Source: an uncultured Bacteroidales bacterium (GTDB lineage: Bacteria > Bacteroidota > Bacteroidia > Bacteroidales > Paludibacteraceae). From it: a DNA stretch of 32,207 nucleotides. The position numbers were made by a program, and so were the translations under genes. Each line of letters opens with the position of its first letter. Position 1 is the first letter of the stretch. Below the pieces are notes generated by a model. That model was not told the DNA's origin. It was given only the letters and a program-made list of their open reading frames with translations, and did not search any database. The stretch is taken from NCBI GenBank assembly GCA_946617165.1, contig CAMOJP010000016.1:1-32207 (forward strand), read 5' to 3'. This document shows positions 23,446 through 32,074 of the stretch, one piece after another.

Positions 23446-26400
23446 ATGCGACACTCAATACACATCATGTTCGGCAGAGCTTCAAAAGAAGCTCTGCTTG
23501 AACTGCGCCGCTATATTGCGATGTATGCTGATGATGCAATCAGCCCGTATTTCACAGCTTTACATTATGAAGAGGATTCTAATGGACACGTGTCCATTAA
23601 CAAGGCAATAAAAAAAGAAGAGGAAAAACTAACTTTCACTTCTCATCTTAAAGACCAGTGGGTTCCAGAATATACTCCGGAATTCGATGCCGATAAGAAA
23701 TCACTAAATGAATCTCTTAAGGTGTATATAAAGAAACTATGGCAACAACGTATTAATACAAATTACACAGGTAATGATAACCTGCATATTTGTCTATATG
23801 TGCAACTTTATGTACCCGTAATATGGCAGCAAGTGGAAAATTTCATCAATTGCGCGAAAGAGCAATTGGGCAATAAGGTGGATATTGATATTGTCGGCTT
23901 ATGTGGTGATCTTGCCGAGGTGTTTGATCCGAATAAGACTGAATACCTTGCGCAAAAAGCAGAGGAGCTAAACCAAAAGACAAAAGAAACAATCGATAAG
24001 ATTATTTCTATGCGCCGCAAGGAGTCTACGGCTCACCACATTGCGCATTTTACGATTATTCAAAATCAAACCACAACTCGTGCTTTGGAATTAACACAAG
24101 AGTCAATAATCAGTATTGCTGGCGAGTTTGCTCTAATATGTATTGAGAATTATGATGCTGCATTTGGAGGTATAAATGTAGATGGAAAAGATGTTCAGGG
24201 CATTGGTATTTCTATGTTAGGTTTTGACCAGTACTATTTCCAGGAATATATCTTACAGGACTCCTTCATAAAAATTCTCGAGAAAGAACGTATTCATGAA
24301 GGAGAGGTGGATATTACCTGGGCGGCCCGAGAGATAGATCTACTACTCCAACCTCATCTGAAAATGATGAGTGAATTCTATCATCTAGAGATTGCAACTC
24401 GAAGAGAACGGGGCGATGCAATGACAGATATAATGCCCGCGATCCTTCCTAAACTAAAAGAAAAATTTGAGGCTTTAAACAAAGTATTATTAGAGAAAAT
24501 TCTCCAAAACGAAACTTTATCTTTGCCGCAAAAGAAGGGGCTGCTATCTATCTTGTTGGGACAGGATGATGAACTCTTTTCGCATGGCACTTTGATCAAT
24601 TCAGAGCAAATGATTCTGATTGACCTAGAGCGTGAATGCGTTAATTTTTTCGTAAACGAGAATAACGAACTTCTTGACAAAGAAGAAACAAAAGACGAGA
24701 TAATACTTCCGCCCTATAGCTTGTTAGTGGGCGAAAAAGCACTATCAGAAGAAGGTAAAGTAAGCAAAAAGGCAAAATTACCTATAGATGAACTCAAGGA
24801 ATTGCGTTTCCGTCAGCGTAATTATATCGCTAATATACGCGAAATGCAGGATGAACTTGCAGAACTAAAGAAGAATCTCACACAACTTGATGAATCCAAG
24901 AAATGTCTGATTGAAGGTGGTAAGATTATCTTTGAGAAGGAGGAATTCCAACTCTTACACCATGATGATGATATCGTACCGTTGGAAGATAACTATGAAC
25001 CTCATCCTGTAACAACGAAAAATATTGACATCTCGAATGGATTCACAGAGATCAAAAATCAGGGGCAGCAAGGTGCGTGTATGTCTTTCTCGATGGTCAG
25101 TGTATTTGAGTATTTCCTTAAGAAAAACCGTGTGCAATTTCCTGACCTAAGTGAACAATTCCTTTATTACAACGCGCGCAAGCGTACGGGAAGAGAACAG
25201 TTTGACGAGGGGTCTAATTCTGTTGCTTCTATCCAAACTTTATCGGAAGAAGGTATCTGTTCGGAGCAAGCGTGGCCGTACAAAGTTGGAGGCTTTGCGG
25301 AAACCCCTTCTGCGCAAGCATATGAGGAGGCGAAATTACGCAAAGTGAAACGCGCGGTGATGGTTGAGAAAAAGATTGAAACCTTAAAATCTGCTTTGGA
25401 TGACGGACTGCCGGTTGTTTTTGCTGTGGATTTATTCCCCTCGTTTGGACAAGGGGTAAATGGATTTATTTCCATGCCCTCTGATGAGGAAGTTCAACAG
25501 TTGAAAGAATCAGGAGAAAACCATGCCCATGCGATGGTATTATGCGGATTTAATGAGGAACAGAGAGTTTTCAAAGTACGTAATTCCTGGGGAATGGATT
25601 TCGGTGATAGAGGGTATTGCTATTTGTCGTACGACTACATAATGCAATATGGCTACTGGGATTGTGTGGCCATTCAGGAAATTGCAGTGGAGCAAGAAAC
25701 GGAAAGTAATGAGGAAGGAAAAATTGTAGAAAAAATAGAGGATACAGTTTTTACCATTAAGCAAACTGATAGACCGCAACTCAATTTCTCTGAAACGGAT
25801 TTAACGGTCCGCTATGCACTCCGTAAAAATTTCATGGATCGGCTTATTTCCGAACTGAAAGAATTGCAGAAATACGATACGAAACTGCAGGAGTATTATG
25901 AGGCTGTCAAACTACCACTCCGCGACCGAAATAAACGGGATAGATTCTATCGCGCCGCAAAACATCGTAAGGAACTTCAAATTGAAGATCTCGAAACGGC
26001 AAAAATAGAAAATGAAAAAGAAAAAAATTCTACTATAAGCAATTTCAAGAAAGCCACAATCAAAACATCATGGGCTTATCTCGGAACTATTGGTACGCTT
26101 TCTGCATTCTGCGGTACGTGTGATGCTATTATTGGAAAGTTGAATATCATTCCCGGAGCTTTGGATTGGATACCAATGGATATTTTTAATGTATTCATAG
26201 ATACGAATTCTACATGGGGGAAAGTATTGGGATTTTTATTAGGAAATAAAAATGGCATTGGCTCCACCTTGCAAGCATTACAAGGGTGGCTCCGCTTCAT
26301 CTGGATTATTGGTATAATTGCCATAATCGCATTTGTAATATTCTATATATGGCGGCGCATAGAGAAACGTAAGGATTTAGAGTTGCATTATCAGCGAATA

Positions 26401-27129
26401 AACAGAGAACTGAATGCGGAAATTTCTGACATGGAAGAGAATGTCGAAATGCTCGAATCGCGGTTCCATTTGTCTGGCGAAATGATTGCTCAACTTTTTG
26501 CGTTATCTACTAAATTCCAGCAACGCCATTCGGCAATATCGCATTATCTGTTAAATCTCCGAGAATGGTATAATACGACGAAGGAATGTCATGCAAAGAT
26601 GCACGCGGAAGCCAGAGCTCCATTTGTGTCTTTAATTCGGAATGATATCCTTGATGAGTATTTTAAAGCGAAAGAAGAATCCATAATAGAAGAGAATAAT
26701 GTCTGGCGATTCATAGACTCGTATGAGCCAAGCGAAGATGGTATCATCCGTGTGCAACAAAATATTAAACAGGATCTATTACAAAAAATTACAACTCATT
26801 ATGAGAAATTTAGTCTTGCAGATTACCTTATTAATCTCAAAGACAAAAAGTTATACCAGTATCTTGTACATGATTTTGATGATATTTGTGAATTATTTAA
26901 TAATTTAAACCGCAAATCGGATATCTTCTTGCAATACAATATTGAAGATGAAGGTCGTGATGCCCGTCAGGTAATGTTTGTGCATACCGATAATGAGGAA
27001 CAACGTGACCGTCTGGAAAAAGAGTTAAGGGATGCAGTAGATAACATAACATTTGTTTCAATCTCATCCCCGTATAAGATTATTTTCTTCAGGAAACTGG
27101 AACTGGAGAAGAATCAAATTGAATTTTGA
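23446..27129 (+). CDS. Giant membrane-anchored protein with papain-type (C1) peptidase domain
   Basis: The protein has 1227 residues and no signal peptide. Residues 1-400 are an unrecognised alpha/beta region, and about 445-500 is coiled coil. Residues about 525-730 form a C1 papain-family domain with a full catalytic set: oxyanion Q539 and nucleophile C545 (IKNQGQQGACMSFS), H695 (HAHAMVLCGF) and N713 (RNSWG). The papain disulfide Cys three residues before the nucleophile is replaced by Gln, which fits a reducing cytoplasm. Two hydrophobic helices (about 876-896 and 951-970) follow, then long charged helices to the C-terminus. The predicted topology puts the peptidase and C-terminus in the cytoplasm, tied to the membrane. 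It starts 2 bases after the tubulin-like gene. The substrate is unknown, and the tubulin-like partner or its regulators are obvious candidates. Confidence 0.85.
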   Translation: MRHSIHIMFGRASKEALLELRRYIAMYADDAISPYFTALHYEEDSNGHVSINKAIKKEEEKLTFTSHLKDQWVPEYTPEFDADKKSLNESLKVYIKKLWQQRINTNYTGNDNLHICLYVQLYVPVIWQQVENFINCAKEQLGNKVDIDIVGLCGDLAEVFDPNKTEYLAQKAEELNQKTKETIDKIISMRRKESTAHHIAHFTIIQNQTTTRALELTQESIISIAGEFALICIENYDAAFGGINVDGKDVQGIGISMLGFDQYYFQEYILQDSFIKILEKERIHEGEVDITWAAREIDLLLQPHLKMMSEFYHLEIATRRERGDAMTDIMPAILPKLKEKFEALNKVLLEKILQNETLSLPQKKGLLSILLGQDDELFSHGTLINSEQMILIDLERECVNFFVNENNELLDKEETKDEIILPPYSLLVGEKALSEEGKVSKKAKLPIDELKELRFRQRNYIANIREMQDELAELKKNLTQLDESKKCLIEGGKIIFEKEEFQLLHHDDDIVPLEDNYEPHPVTTKNIDISNGFTEIKNQGQQGACMSFSMVSVFEYFLKKNRVQFPDLSEQFLYYNARKRTGREQFDEGSNSVASIQTLSEEGICSEQAWPYKVGGFAETPSAQAYEEAKLRKVKRAVMVEKKIETLKSALDDGLPVVFAVDLFPSFGQGVNGFISMPSDEEVQQLKESGENHAHAMVLCGFNEEQRVFKVRNSWGMDFGDRGYCYLSYDYIMQYGYWDCVAIQEIAVEQETESNEEGKIVEKIEDTVFTIKQTDRPQLNFSETDLTVRYALRKNFMDRLISELKELQKYDTKLQEYYEAVKLPLRDRNKRDRFYRAAKHRKELQIEDLETAKIENEKEKNSTISNFKKATIKTSWAYLGTIGTLSAFCGTCDAIIGKLNIIPGALDWIPMDIFNVFIDTNSTWGKVLGFLLGNKNGIGSTLQALQGWLRFIWIIGIIAIIAFVIFYIWRRIEKRKDLELHYQRINRELNAEISDMEENVEMLESRFHLSGEMIAQLFALSTKFQQRHSAISHYLLNLREWYNTTKECHAKMHAEARAPFVSLIRNDILDEYFKAKEESIIEENNVWRFIDSYEPSEDGIIRVQQNIKQDLLQKITTHYEKFSLADYLINLKDKKLYQYLVHDFDDICELFNNLNRKSDIFLQYNIEDEGRDARQVMFVHTDNEEQRDRLEKELRDAVDNITFVSISSPYKIIFFRKLELEKNQIEF
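23474..23497 (+). repeat. Perfect 10-bp hairpin in the first codons of the papain-type gene
   Basis: GCAGAGCTTC (23474-23483) and its exact complement (23488-23497) surround an AAAA loop, 28 bases after the ATG. There is no T run, so it is not a standard terminator. It may slow translation entry or protect mRNA ends between the tubulin-like and peptidase cistrons. Confidence 0.55.
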
Positions 27130-27156
27130 ATGTAAAACTTTTAATCTTTATCAACA

Positions 27157-27558
27157 ATGAAAAGAAAAATCTTTTATGTATGTTTAGCAGTCGTGCTGGG
27201 CTGCGTAACCATGTTATCAACATCGTGCTCTGAGAAAGCAACGGCTCTCCATAACCTGGAAGAACTTGCAGAGGATGTTGAAAAGAATGGTCAGTCGTAC
27301 GGCCTTACCGAATGGCAGGATGTGTTCCGTCAATATCAGTCAATAACCGCGATTATTGACAAGCATTATGGCGAATATTCTCAAAAACAGCGTAATCGAA
27401 TCAATCATGCCAAATCAACTATCAAGCAGGCGGCATGGGATAAGATTAACAATTCCCTTGATCTGTTCCCCGGATTAAAACAAACGCTTATTGATTGGTA
27501 CAATAAATTTTTTAAAGGTTCAACGGGTGGAGAAAATCCGGCATCCCTTGAAGAATAG
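27157..27558 (+). CDS. Small helical lipoprotein
   Basis: This 133-residue protein begins MKRKIFYVCLAVVLGCVTML and has a lipobox-like STSC (Cys24). The mature part is mostly helical and charged (NLEELAEDVEKNGQSYGLTEW, QYQSITAIIDKHYGEY). It resembles small Bacteroidales lipoproteins of unknown function that are a helical pair with a conserved W about 20 residues after the first acidic helix. It lies 27 bases after the papain-type gene. A perfect hairpin (27568-27604) separates it from the next gene. It probably faces the periplasm or outer membrane and may be a cell-envelope component of the same operon. No enzymatic motif is visible. Confidence 0.7.
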   Translation: MKRKIFYVCLAVVLGCVTMLSTSCSEKATALHNLEELAEDVEKNGQSYGLTEWQDVFRQYQSITAIIDKHYGEYSQKQRNRINHAKSTIKQAAWDKINNSLDLFPGLKQTLIDWYNKFFKGSTGGENPASLEE

Positions 27559-27567
27559 TAAGTTTAC

Positions 27568-27604
27568 ATGGTTTATGCCTGTTATGATGGCAGGCATAAA
27601 CCAT
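27568..27604 (+). repeat. Perfect 14-bp intergenic hairpin without T run
   Basis: Arms 27568-27581 and 27591-27604 pair perfectly around a 9-base loop. ATATATAAGG follows in place of a T run, so termination would be weak at best. It may be a processing or mRNA-stability element that sets different levels for the two halves of the operon. The remaining bases up to 27660 show nothing further. Confidence 0.65.
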
Positions 27605-27660
27605 ATATATAAGGCTAAACCTGCGAAGCCGTAAAAGCAGGAGAAAAATATTAATATATT

Positions 27661-28860
27661 ATGAAACTCAAAAAGCTTGATAACATTCTGGATCGATTAT
27701 TATGGGTCCTGTTTTTCGTATTGGTAATACTTTCATTTTACGTGACATGGTCTATCAAGGCCCCTAAATTAGAGTACGTGGAGTCTGTAAAGATACCGTA
27801 TGTGTATACGTCCAATAGTGGAGAAAAATATAATTCTTACTATTTGTTGGCATGGCAACATAAAGCATTCTCACGTCCTCAACCGGTGGCAGCAGATCCT
27901 AATAACGGGAATGTGATGACCATCAAAACAGAGTATATAGAAGAATTTAAGGCAAAAATGCCGGAAAGTAAGTACCCATTCTATACACGGTTGACATGGT
28001 TGTGGTTCGGACTTTTGGTTATAATATCAGCATTGCTCACATATCTTGGAGGAGGAGCTACGCGAGATTTGATACTATATCTTAAGCTCAAATCTCATGC
28101 GAACTTTGAAGACTGCGCATATTTTCTGCACGAAGACAGGATTGCGTTCAAAGAGTCGGTTAAGCGTCTTATTGCATACAATGTCGGAGAATACGTAAAA
28201 AAGAAATCGGATGAAATAAAAACTAAATATCGTCCGGATTTTGCAAACCTTTTGATAAAAATTCTAAAAGACGTCGCTATAAATTCTGATACAGTAGTCC
28301 CTTATTATCTGACATATCGGAATAATACAAAGGATCAAAAGAGTTACCTAGCAGAACTTCGCAGTTTTTGGGATAAGAGAGTAGGCAAAGACCCTAAATC
28401 CGAAGACATAATCCGTAATATCAACACACTATTGGAGAATAAATACCTTTCAATTAATCTATTGCTGTCCGAAAGCGATGTAGCAACTGCTGTCAGTAGG
28501 CAATTAGATAAACTATTCGTAGAGATATTGGGAGGTGAGGTGTTAAAGTTTGAAAGCTATACCCTAGGAAAGCATAATATTTTTAAACCAGAGGGAAAAT
28601 TGTTTATCGACATTAATGTCACGAACCATTCGAATTTTTTCACGTGGAATGGTAACGCAGTATCAAAAGGGACGTGTATTCCCGGTGTACAAGTAGAATT
28701 CAAAATATATCATTATGTCAATCAGAATCAAACAATATTGTGGAATAAATATCTAGTACCACGTTGCCACTATACTGCAAAAGATTCAGAATTCTCTACT
28801 TCTGAGTTGTATAAAGATATGGTTATTTCCACAATAGATTCATTTAATGACAAAATATGA
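27661..28860 (+). CDS. Two-helix inner-membrane protein with large cytoplasmic domain
   Basis: The 399-residue protein has a first transmembrane helix at about 13-32 (LLWVLFFVLVILSFYVTWSI) and a second at about 112-131 (TWLWFGLLVIISALLTYL). The loop of about 80 residues between them would be periplasmic. Residues 132-399, a helical stretch and then a beta-rich end (LFIDINVTNHSNFFTWNG), would be cytoplasmic. I recognise no family or active site. The stop overlaps the next start (ATGA), so it is coupled to the three-helix membrane protein. The position between the two tubulin-like genes suggests a membrane component of the same system. That is inference. Confidence 0.7.
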   Translation: MKLKKLDNILDRLLWVLFFVLVILSFYVTWSIKAPKLEYVESVKIPYVYTSNSGEKYNSYYLLAWQHKAFSRPQPVAADPNNGNVMTIKTEYIEEFKAKMPESKYPFYTRLTWLWFGLLVIISALLTYLGGGATRDLILYLKLKSHANFEDCAYFLHEDRIAFKESVKRLIAYNVGEYVKKKSDEIKTKYRPDFANLLIKILKDVAINSDTVVPYYLTYRNNTKDQKSYLAELRSFWDKRVGKDPKSEDIIRNINTLLENKYLSINLLLSESDVATAVSRQLDKLFVEILGGEVLKFESYTLGKHNIFKPEGKLFIDINVTNHSNFFTWNGNAVSKGTCIPGVQVEFKIYHYVNQNQTILWNKYLVPRCHYTAKDSEFSTSELYKDMVISTIDSFNDKI

Positions 28861-29618
28861 AAAAAAGTTATATTATTTCCATATTGATAGTTCTGAGTTC
28901 GGTTGTCGTATTAGCACAAGATAATGTTGTCTTCACAGATAGCCTAACGGGGGTACAACTATGTTTCCCACAAGGAACTAATGTGAAAAAAACAAATGGG
29001 TTTAAAAGAGCAGAAGCAGACTTGGGAACATCCTATGTGTCACTTTATGCAATGAAAAACGCAGATGGCAAACAATTTTCATGGAGCCGAATAAATGAAT
29101 TTGATAGAGATGATAAGTTCGGCTCGCTCCTTAAGAGTGAACGAGTGTCGGATGATGTGGATGGATGGGTGAGATACTACCAAACGCGTGGTAAAAGGAA
29201 AGACTATATATCATGTGTTACCCTCATAAGAGGGAAAGAGTATGCATTCTATATATTAGAAACAGCTTACCAGCAAGAAAATCTCCAAACACCCATTATT
29301 CTCCAAACCGCTCAGTTCCCTAAAGCTCCGGCTCCGTTAACAGGAATCAGTTATCTGATAGTGTGGATCGTAGCCGGTGCACTATTCTTATTCCCGCTAA
29401 TATTTTTCCCATGGTTAAAAAAACTATCAAACAAAGTATATCTAATTTTGGCAATTCTTGAAATAGCTGTGTTTTGCATATGGTGTGTGACAATGATGGA
29501 TTTCGGCTGGATTACCATATTGCTCGCTGGGGGGCCTTTCGTTGGCTTCTTGTTGGTGTCCCTGACTGATTCTTGGTGGGAGGCAATATCTAAGTTTTTT
29601 GAAAACTTGTCCACTTAA
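28857..29618 (+). CDS. Signal-peptide membrane protein with three C-terminal helices
   Basis: This 253-residue protein starts with a signal peptide (MKKSYIISILIVLSSVVVLA, cleavage near Q21). It has a domain of about 140 residues, probably periplasmic (VQLCFPQGTNVKKTNGFKRA, RGKEYAFYILETAY), that resembles a small alpha/beta fold. Transmembrane helices follow at about 164-186, 194-214 and 218-238. No family is recognised. It shares an ATGA overlap with the two-helix gene before it and is followed after 26 bases by the short tubulin-like gene. The two membrane proteins are probably made in similar amounts and may form a complex. The N-terminal segment could bind the periplasmic vWA protein, but nothing in the sequence proves this. 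Confidence 0.7.
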   Translation: MKKSYIISILIVLSSVVVLAQDNVVFTDSLTGVQLCFPQGTNVKKTNGFKRAEADLGTSYVSLYAMKNADGKQFSWSRINEFDRDDKFGSLLKSERVSDDVDGWVRYYQTRGKRKDYISCVTLIRGKEYAFYILETAYQQENLQTPIILQTAQFPKAPAPLTGISYLIVWIVAGALFLFPLIFFPWLKKLSNKVYLILAILEIAVFCIWCVTMMDFGWITILLAGGPFVGFLLVSLTDSWWEAISKFFENLST

Positions 29619-29644
29619 CGAAACTTTATTAATACTATTCAGCT

Positions 29645-30862
29645 ATGATTAAACCAAGTATTTTTATAGGGTTAGGAGGAGTCGGAATTCAAACTATACT
29701 TAAGACTAAAGCGTTATTTCTGGATAATATTGAATTTCAGGAAATACTTTCTCCCTATATTTTTTTTGTGGGAATTGACACAGATGAATATGATTTGTCT
29801 ATGCAAATATCAAGCAAAAATCAATTAAAGGTTTCCTTAGAATATAAAGAAATATGTAACATTGCAGTGCCCCCCAAAAAAATATATGAATTCGTCCAAT
29901 ATCATAGGCGTAATATAGATTGGTTGCCTCAACAAAATAGGTATTTCATGACACCCCTTAATCATAGTCCCAGGATGGTTCGCAGTGATGGTCGTTTAGC
30001 ATTTATATACAAAATAGCAGCCCTAAAAAATTATCTACTAACAATTCTAACAGAAATGCACAATTCCATCAGTACTGCAAAAAATGGAGTAAATAACATA
30101 GAGACAGATAAGATTGACGGCATAAGTAGTATTGACATAAATATTGTCTTCTCATTATGTGGATCCACCGGTAGCGGTATATTCCTTGATATTGCATATT
30201 TATTACAGGAAATAAGACAAGAAACTAATATTAAAATTACGCTTAATGGTTATGGTATATTACCTAGCACATTAATTAATTCATTATCTCAACACGCAAC
30301 ATCGACCAATTCAACACTAAGAACTTACTTGTTTGGTAACTCTTATGCTGCTATATCGGAGTTGGATTATTTAATGAAGTTAAAGAAAAACAAATTGTCC
30401 GTACAACTGCCATGGAAAGAGGAAAAACAAAGCGAGCCTCCATTCGAAAAGGTCACCTTAATTGACAATAATGGTTCTGTAGAACAATATAAATTATCTC
30501 AGTTGACGGATATATTATCTCGTGCGTTGTACATGCGCGTAATTGATCTGGAACATATCAGTAAAAGCTTGGGTGATAGTTCTGCGAAACCAGCGGACGA
30601 TAGCTGTGGTGTTGAAGATATATGTACCTGGCTTTGGAATATGGGTGTATCCACTCTTGTTTACGATAGTGAGTATGTGGCTAAAGTCTATGAACTTAAA
30701 ACGCAGAACAAACAGATAATAGAGGAACTTGATAAAATGAAATTGTTCTATAATAATAGTGCTGTTCATACATCATTTCATATAGATCAAAACATAGTTC
30801 AACAAATGAACCAGATCAGTTATTCATTATGTCTTCAATCGGCACTTAATGAAGAATTATAA
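29645..30862 (+). CDS. Second tubulin/FtsZ-superfamily protein, short form with internal deletion
   Basis: The 405-residue protein is clearly a paralogue of the 940-residue tubulin-like protein. It matches from the start (FIGLGGVG, residues 7-14, and QTILKTKALFLDN) through the tubulin loop G173-S-T-G-S-G178 (SLCGSTGSGIFLDI) to AKVYELKTQNK (Y349). Only 28 residues later it reads SFHIDQNIVQQM, which matches SFHIDEQLQQRM at residue 783 of the long form, where the gap from the equivalent Tyr is 435 residues. About 407 residues, mainly the coiled-coil region, are therefore absent, and the protein ends about 30 residues later. It is either a streamlined partner subunit or a gene in decay. The frame is clean and the nucleotide-loop residues are kept, which favours function. 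Confidence 0.82.
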   Translation: MIKPSIFIGLGGVGIQTILKTKALFLDNIEFQEILSPYIFFVGIDTDEYDLSMQISSKNQLKVSLEYKEICNIAVPPKKIYEFVQYHRRNIDWLPQQNRYFMTPLNHSPRMVRSDGRLAFIYKIAALKNYLLTILTEMHNSISTAKNGVNNIETDKIDGISSIDINIVFSLCGSTGSGIFLDIAYLLQEIRQETNIKITLNGYGILPSTLINSLSQHATSTNSTLRTYLFGNSYAAISELDYLMKLKKNKLSVQLPWKEEKQSEPPFEKVTLIDNNGSVEQYKLSQLTDILSRALYMRVIDLEHISKSLGDSSAKPADDSCGVEDICTWLWNMGVSTLVYDSEYVAKVYELKTQNKQIIEELDKMKLFYNNSAVHTSFHIDQNIVQQMNQISYSLCLQSALNEEL

Positions 30863-30930
30863 TAACCTGGGTAATGAAACGAATATGGTAATCCATTCGA
30901 TACAAAGAATAATTATAATTTGTAATTCAT

Positions 30931-31908
30931 ATGAGTGATTTTTGGAAAAAAATGAAAGCATCCAAGGCGATGCAATTTGTTAAAATTATTTCAGAATCGG
31001 CTTCTTTTGCACTCTTCGTTTCAATCATATTTTTTGCGTATGAGATGGTAGAGAATATGCAGGAGTCTAAAGAAATGACGGATAATCTAGTTAAGATCCA
31101 AAACTCCTTAACGACTAAACATTTGGGAATCTTTCCTAATTATCTGCCTGCGATAAACAATTTGTTCGGAGAAGCCACTCCTGGAGATTCAATTATAATC
31201 TTTGAAGATGTACTTTACTACGGATTCCGTAGCAAACCTGACGAGTTTAAGAGCTATAATCGACATCTTCTGGAACTTAGAAATGGAGGAAGCCACGTTA
31301 TTGTAGCGTACTATGATCCTAAAGGAATTGCATTCCATCAGATGGTTCAAGAGAATCGATTTGGAAGCCAATTGGCAGCATTTCAACATGAAAAAAAAAT
31401 CCTATTCGATTCGTTAAGGCTACTGGTCCAAAATAATGTTACAGTAAATATCGCACGAGAAGACTCAATCTTGTCTGAAAAATATTTTGAATTGGAAAGA
31501 GCTGCTAATCCCAAAAAGTTCGAGCGCGTTGTACGCGCTTATTTGAAGCCGATAGCCACAGAAAACGATACTCAAGAGCGTCGTTCGGATCAAGATATTT
31601 ATAGCACATGCTGCAAAATAGATGCAATTAAAGAAGCATATCTTAATAAAAAAATGGAGGAAATAACATTTTTTGATTTTGAGAATATGTTTGCGGAAAT
31701 TACAAAAGAAATAGAAATTTTGTATTTAAAATATGGTTTTGAGTGTATCCCGCTGAATGATAATCTGATTATGAGTTGTTGGATGAGTGGTGAAAAGATA
31801 ATCTTTGCATTCCCCAGTAAATACAATACAGATGAAATCGGCTTCTCTTCGCAAGATCCAGCATTCTCCAAATATATCCGAACAATGCTAATTGGAGTAA
31901 GGCAATAA
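30931..31908 (+). CDS. Single-pass membrane protein with unassigned cytoplasmic domain
   Basis: The 325-residue protein has a short N-terminus, a transmembrane helix at about 19-37 (IISESASFALFVSIIFFAYE) and a short coiled-coil segment (ENMQESKEMTDNLVKIQNSL). A large domain begins HLGIFPNYLPAINNLFGEA and contains strands such as DSIIIFEDVLYYGF and GGSHVIVAYYDP. The strand-helix order suggests an alpha/beta fold with some likeness to phospholipase-D-type domains. No HKD motif or other catalytic set is visible, so I give no activity. It lies 68 bases after the short tubulin-like gene on the same strand, with similar AT-rich composition, and may be the last gene of the operon. Effector or sensor are both possible. 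Confidence 0.65.
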   Translation: MSDFWKKMKASKAMQFVKIISESASFALFVSIIFFAYEMVENMQESKEMTDNLVKIQNSLTTKHLGIFPNYLPAINNLFGEATPGDSIIIFEDVLYYGFRSKPDEFKSYNRHLLELRNGGSHVIVAYYDPKGIAFHQMVQENRFGSQLAAFQHEKKILFDSLRLLVQNNVTVNIAREDSILSEKYFELERAANPKKFERVVRAYLKPIATENDTQERRSDQDIYSTCCKIDAIKEAYLNKKMEEITFFDFENMFAEITKEIEILYLKYGFECIPLNDNLIMSCWMSGEKIIFAFPSKYNTDEIGFSSQDPAFSKYIRTMLIGVRQ

Positions 31909-31930
31909 GAGCCGGTTGGGAAAACGATGA

Positions 31931-32065
31931 TTTGCTCAATTAAGTCCTAATGCATATGGATTGATAACAGATTTGGGAGTAGATTATTATTACGGAAGTG
32001 GCAAAATGCCATTGGATTATAATAAATCTTTTCCAATCTTTGAACTTGCCACTGAATATTGTAAA
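31931..32065 (+). pseudogene. Sel1-like repeat remnant
   Basis: An in-frame stretch reads LGVDYYYGSGKMPLDYNKSF and then PIFELATEYC. This matches the core of a Sel1-like (TPR-type) repeat: LG-x2-Y-Y-x-G-x-G ... D-Y-x-K-[AS]-F ... FE-x-A. There is no ATG: the first possible start in frame is TTG 31961, and a stop lies at 31928. After one repeat the frame runs into the terminator at 32075 and ends at 32197. It looks like the cut end of a former Sel1-repeat gene. A very short expressed peptide is less likely. Confidence 0.5.
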
Positions 32066-32074
32066 TTGTATATT

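Noticed and set aside
30881..30901. Imperfect inverted repeat before the last membrane-protein gene
   Set aside because: Only about seven pairs with a two-base bulge and no T run, too weak to call.
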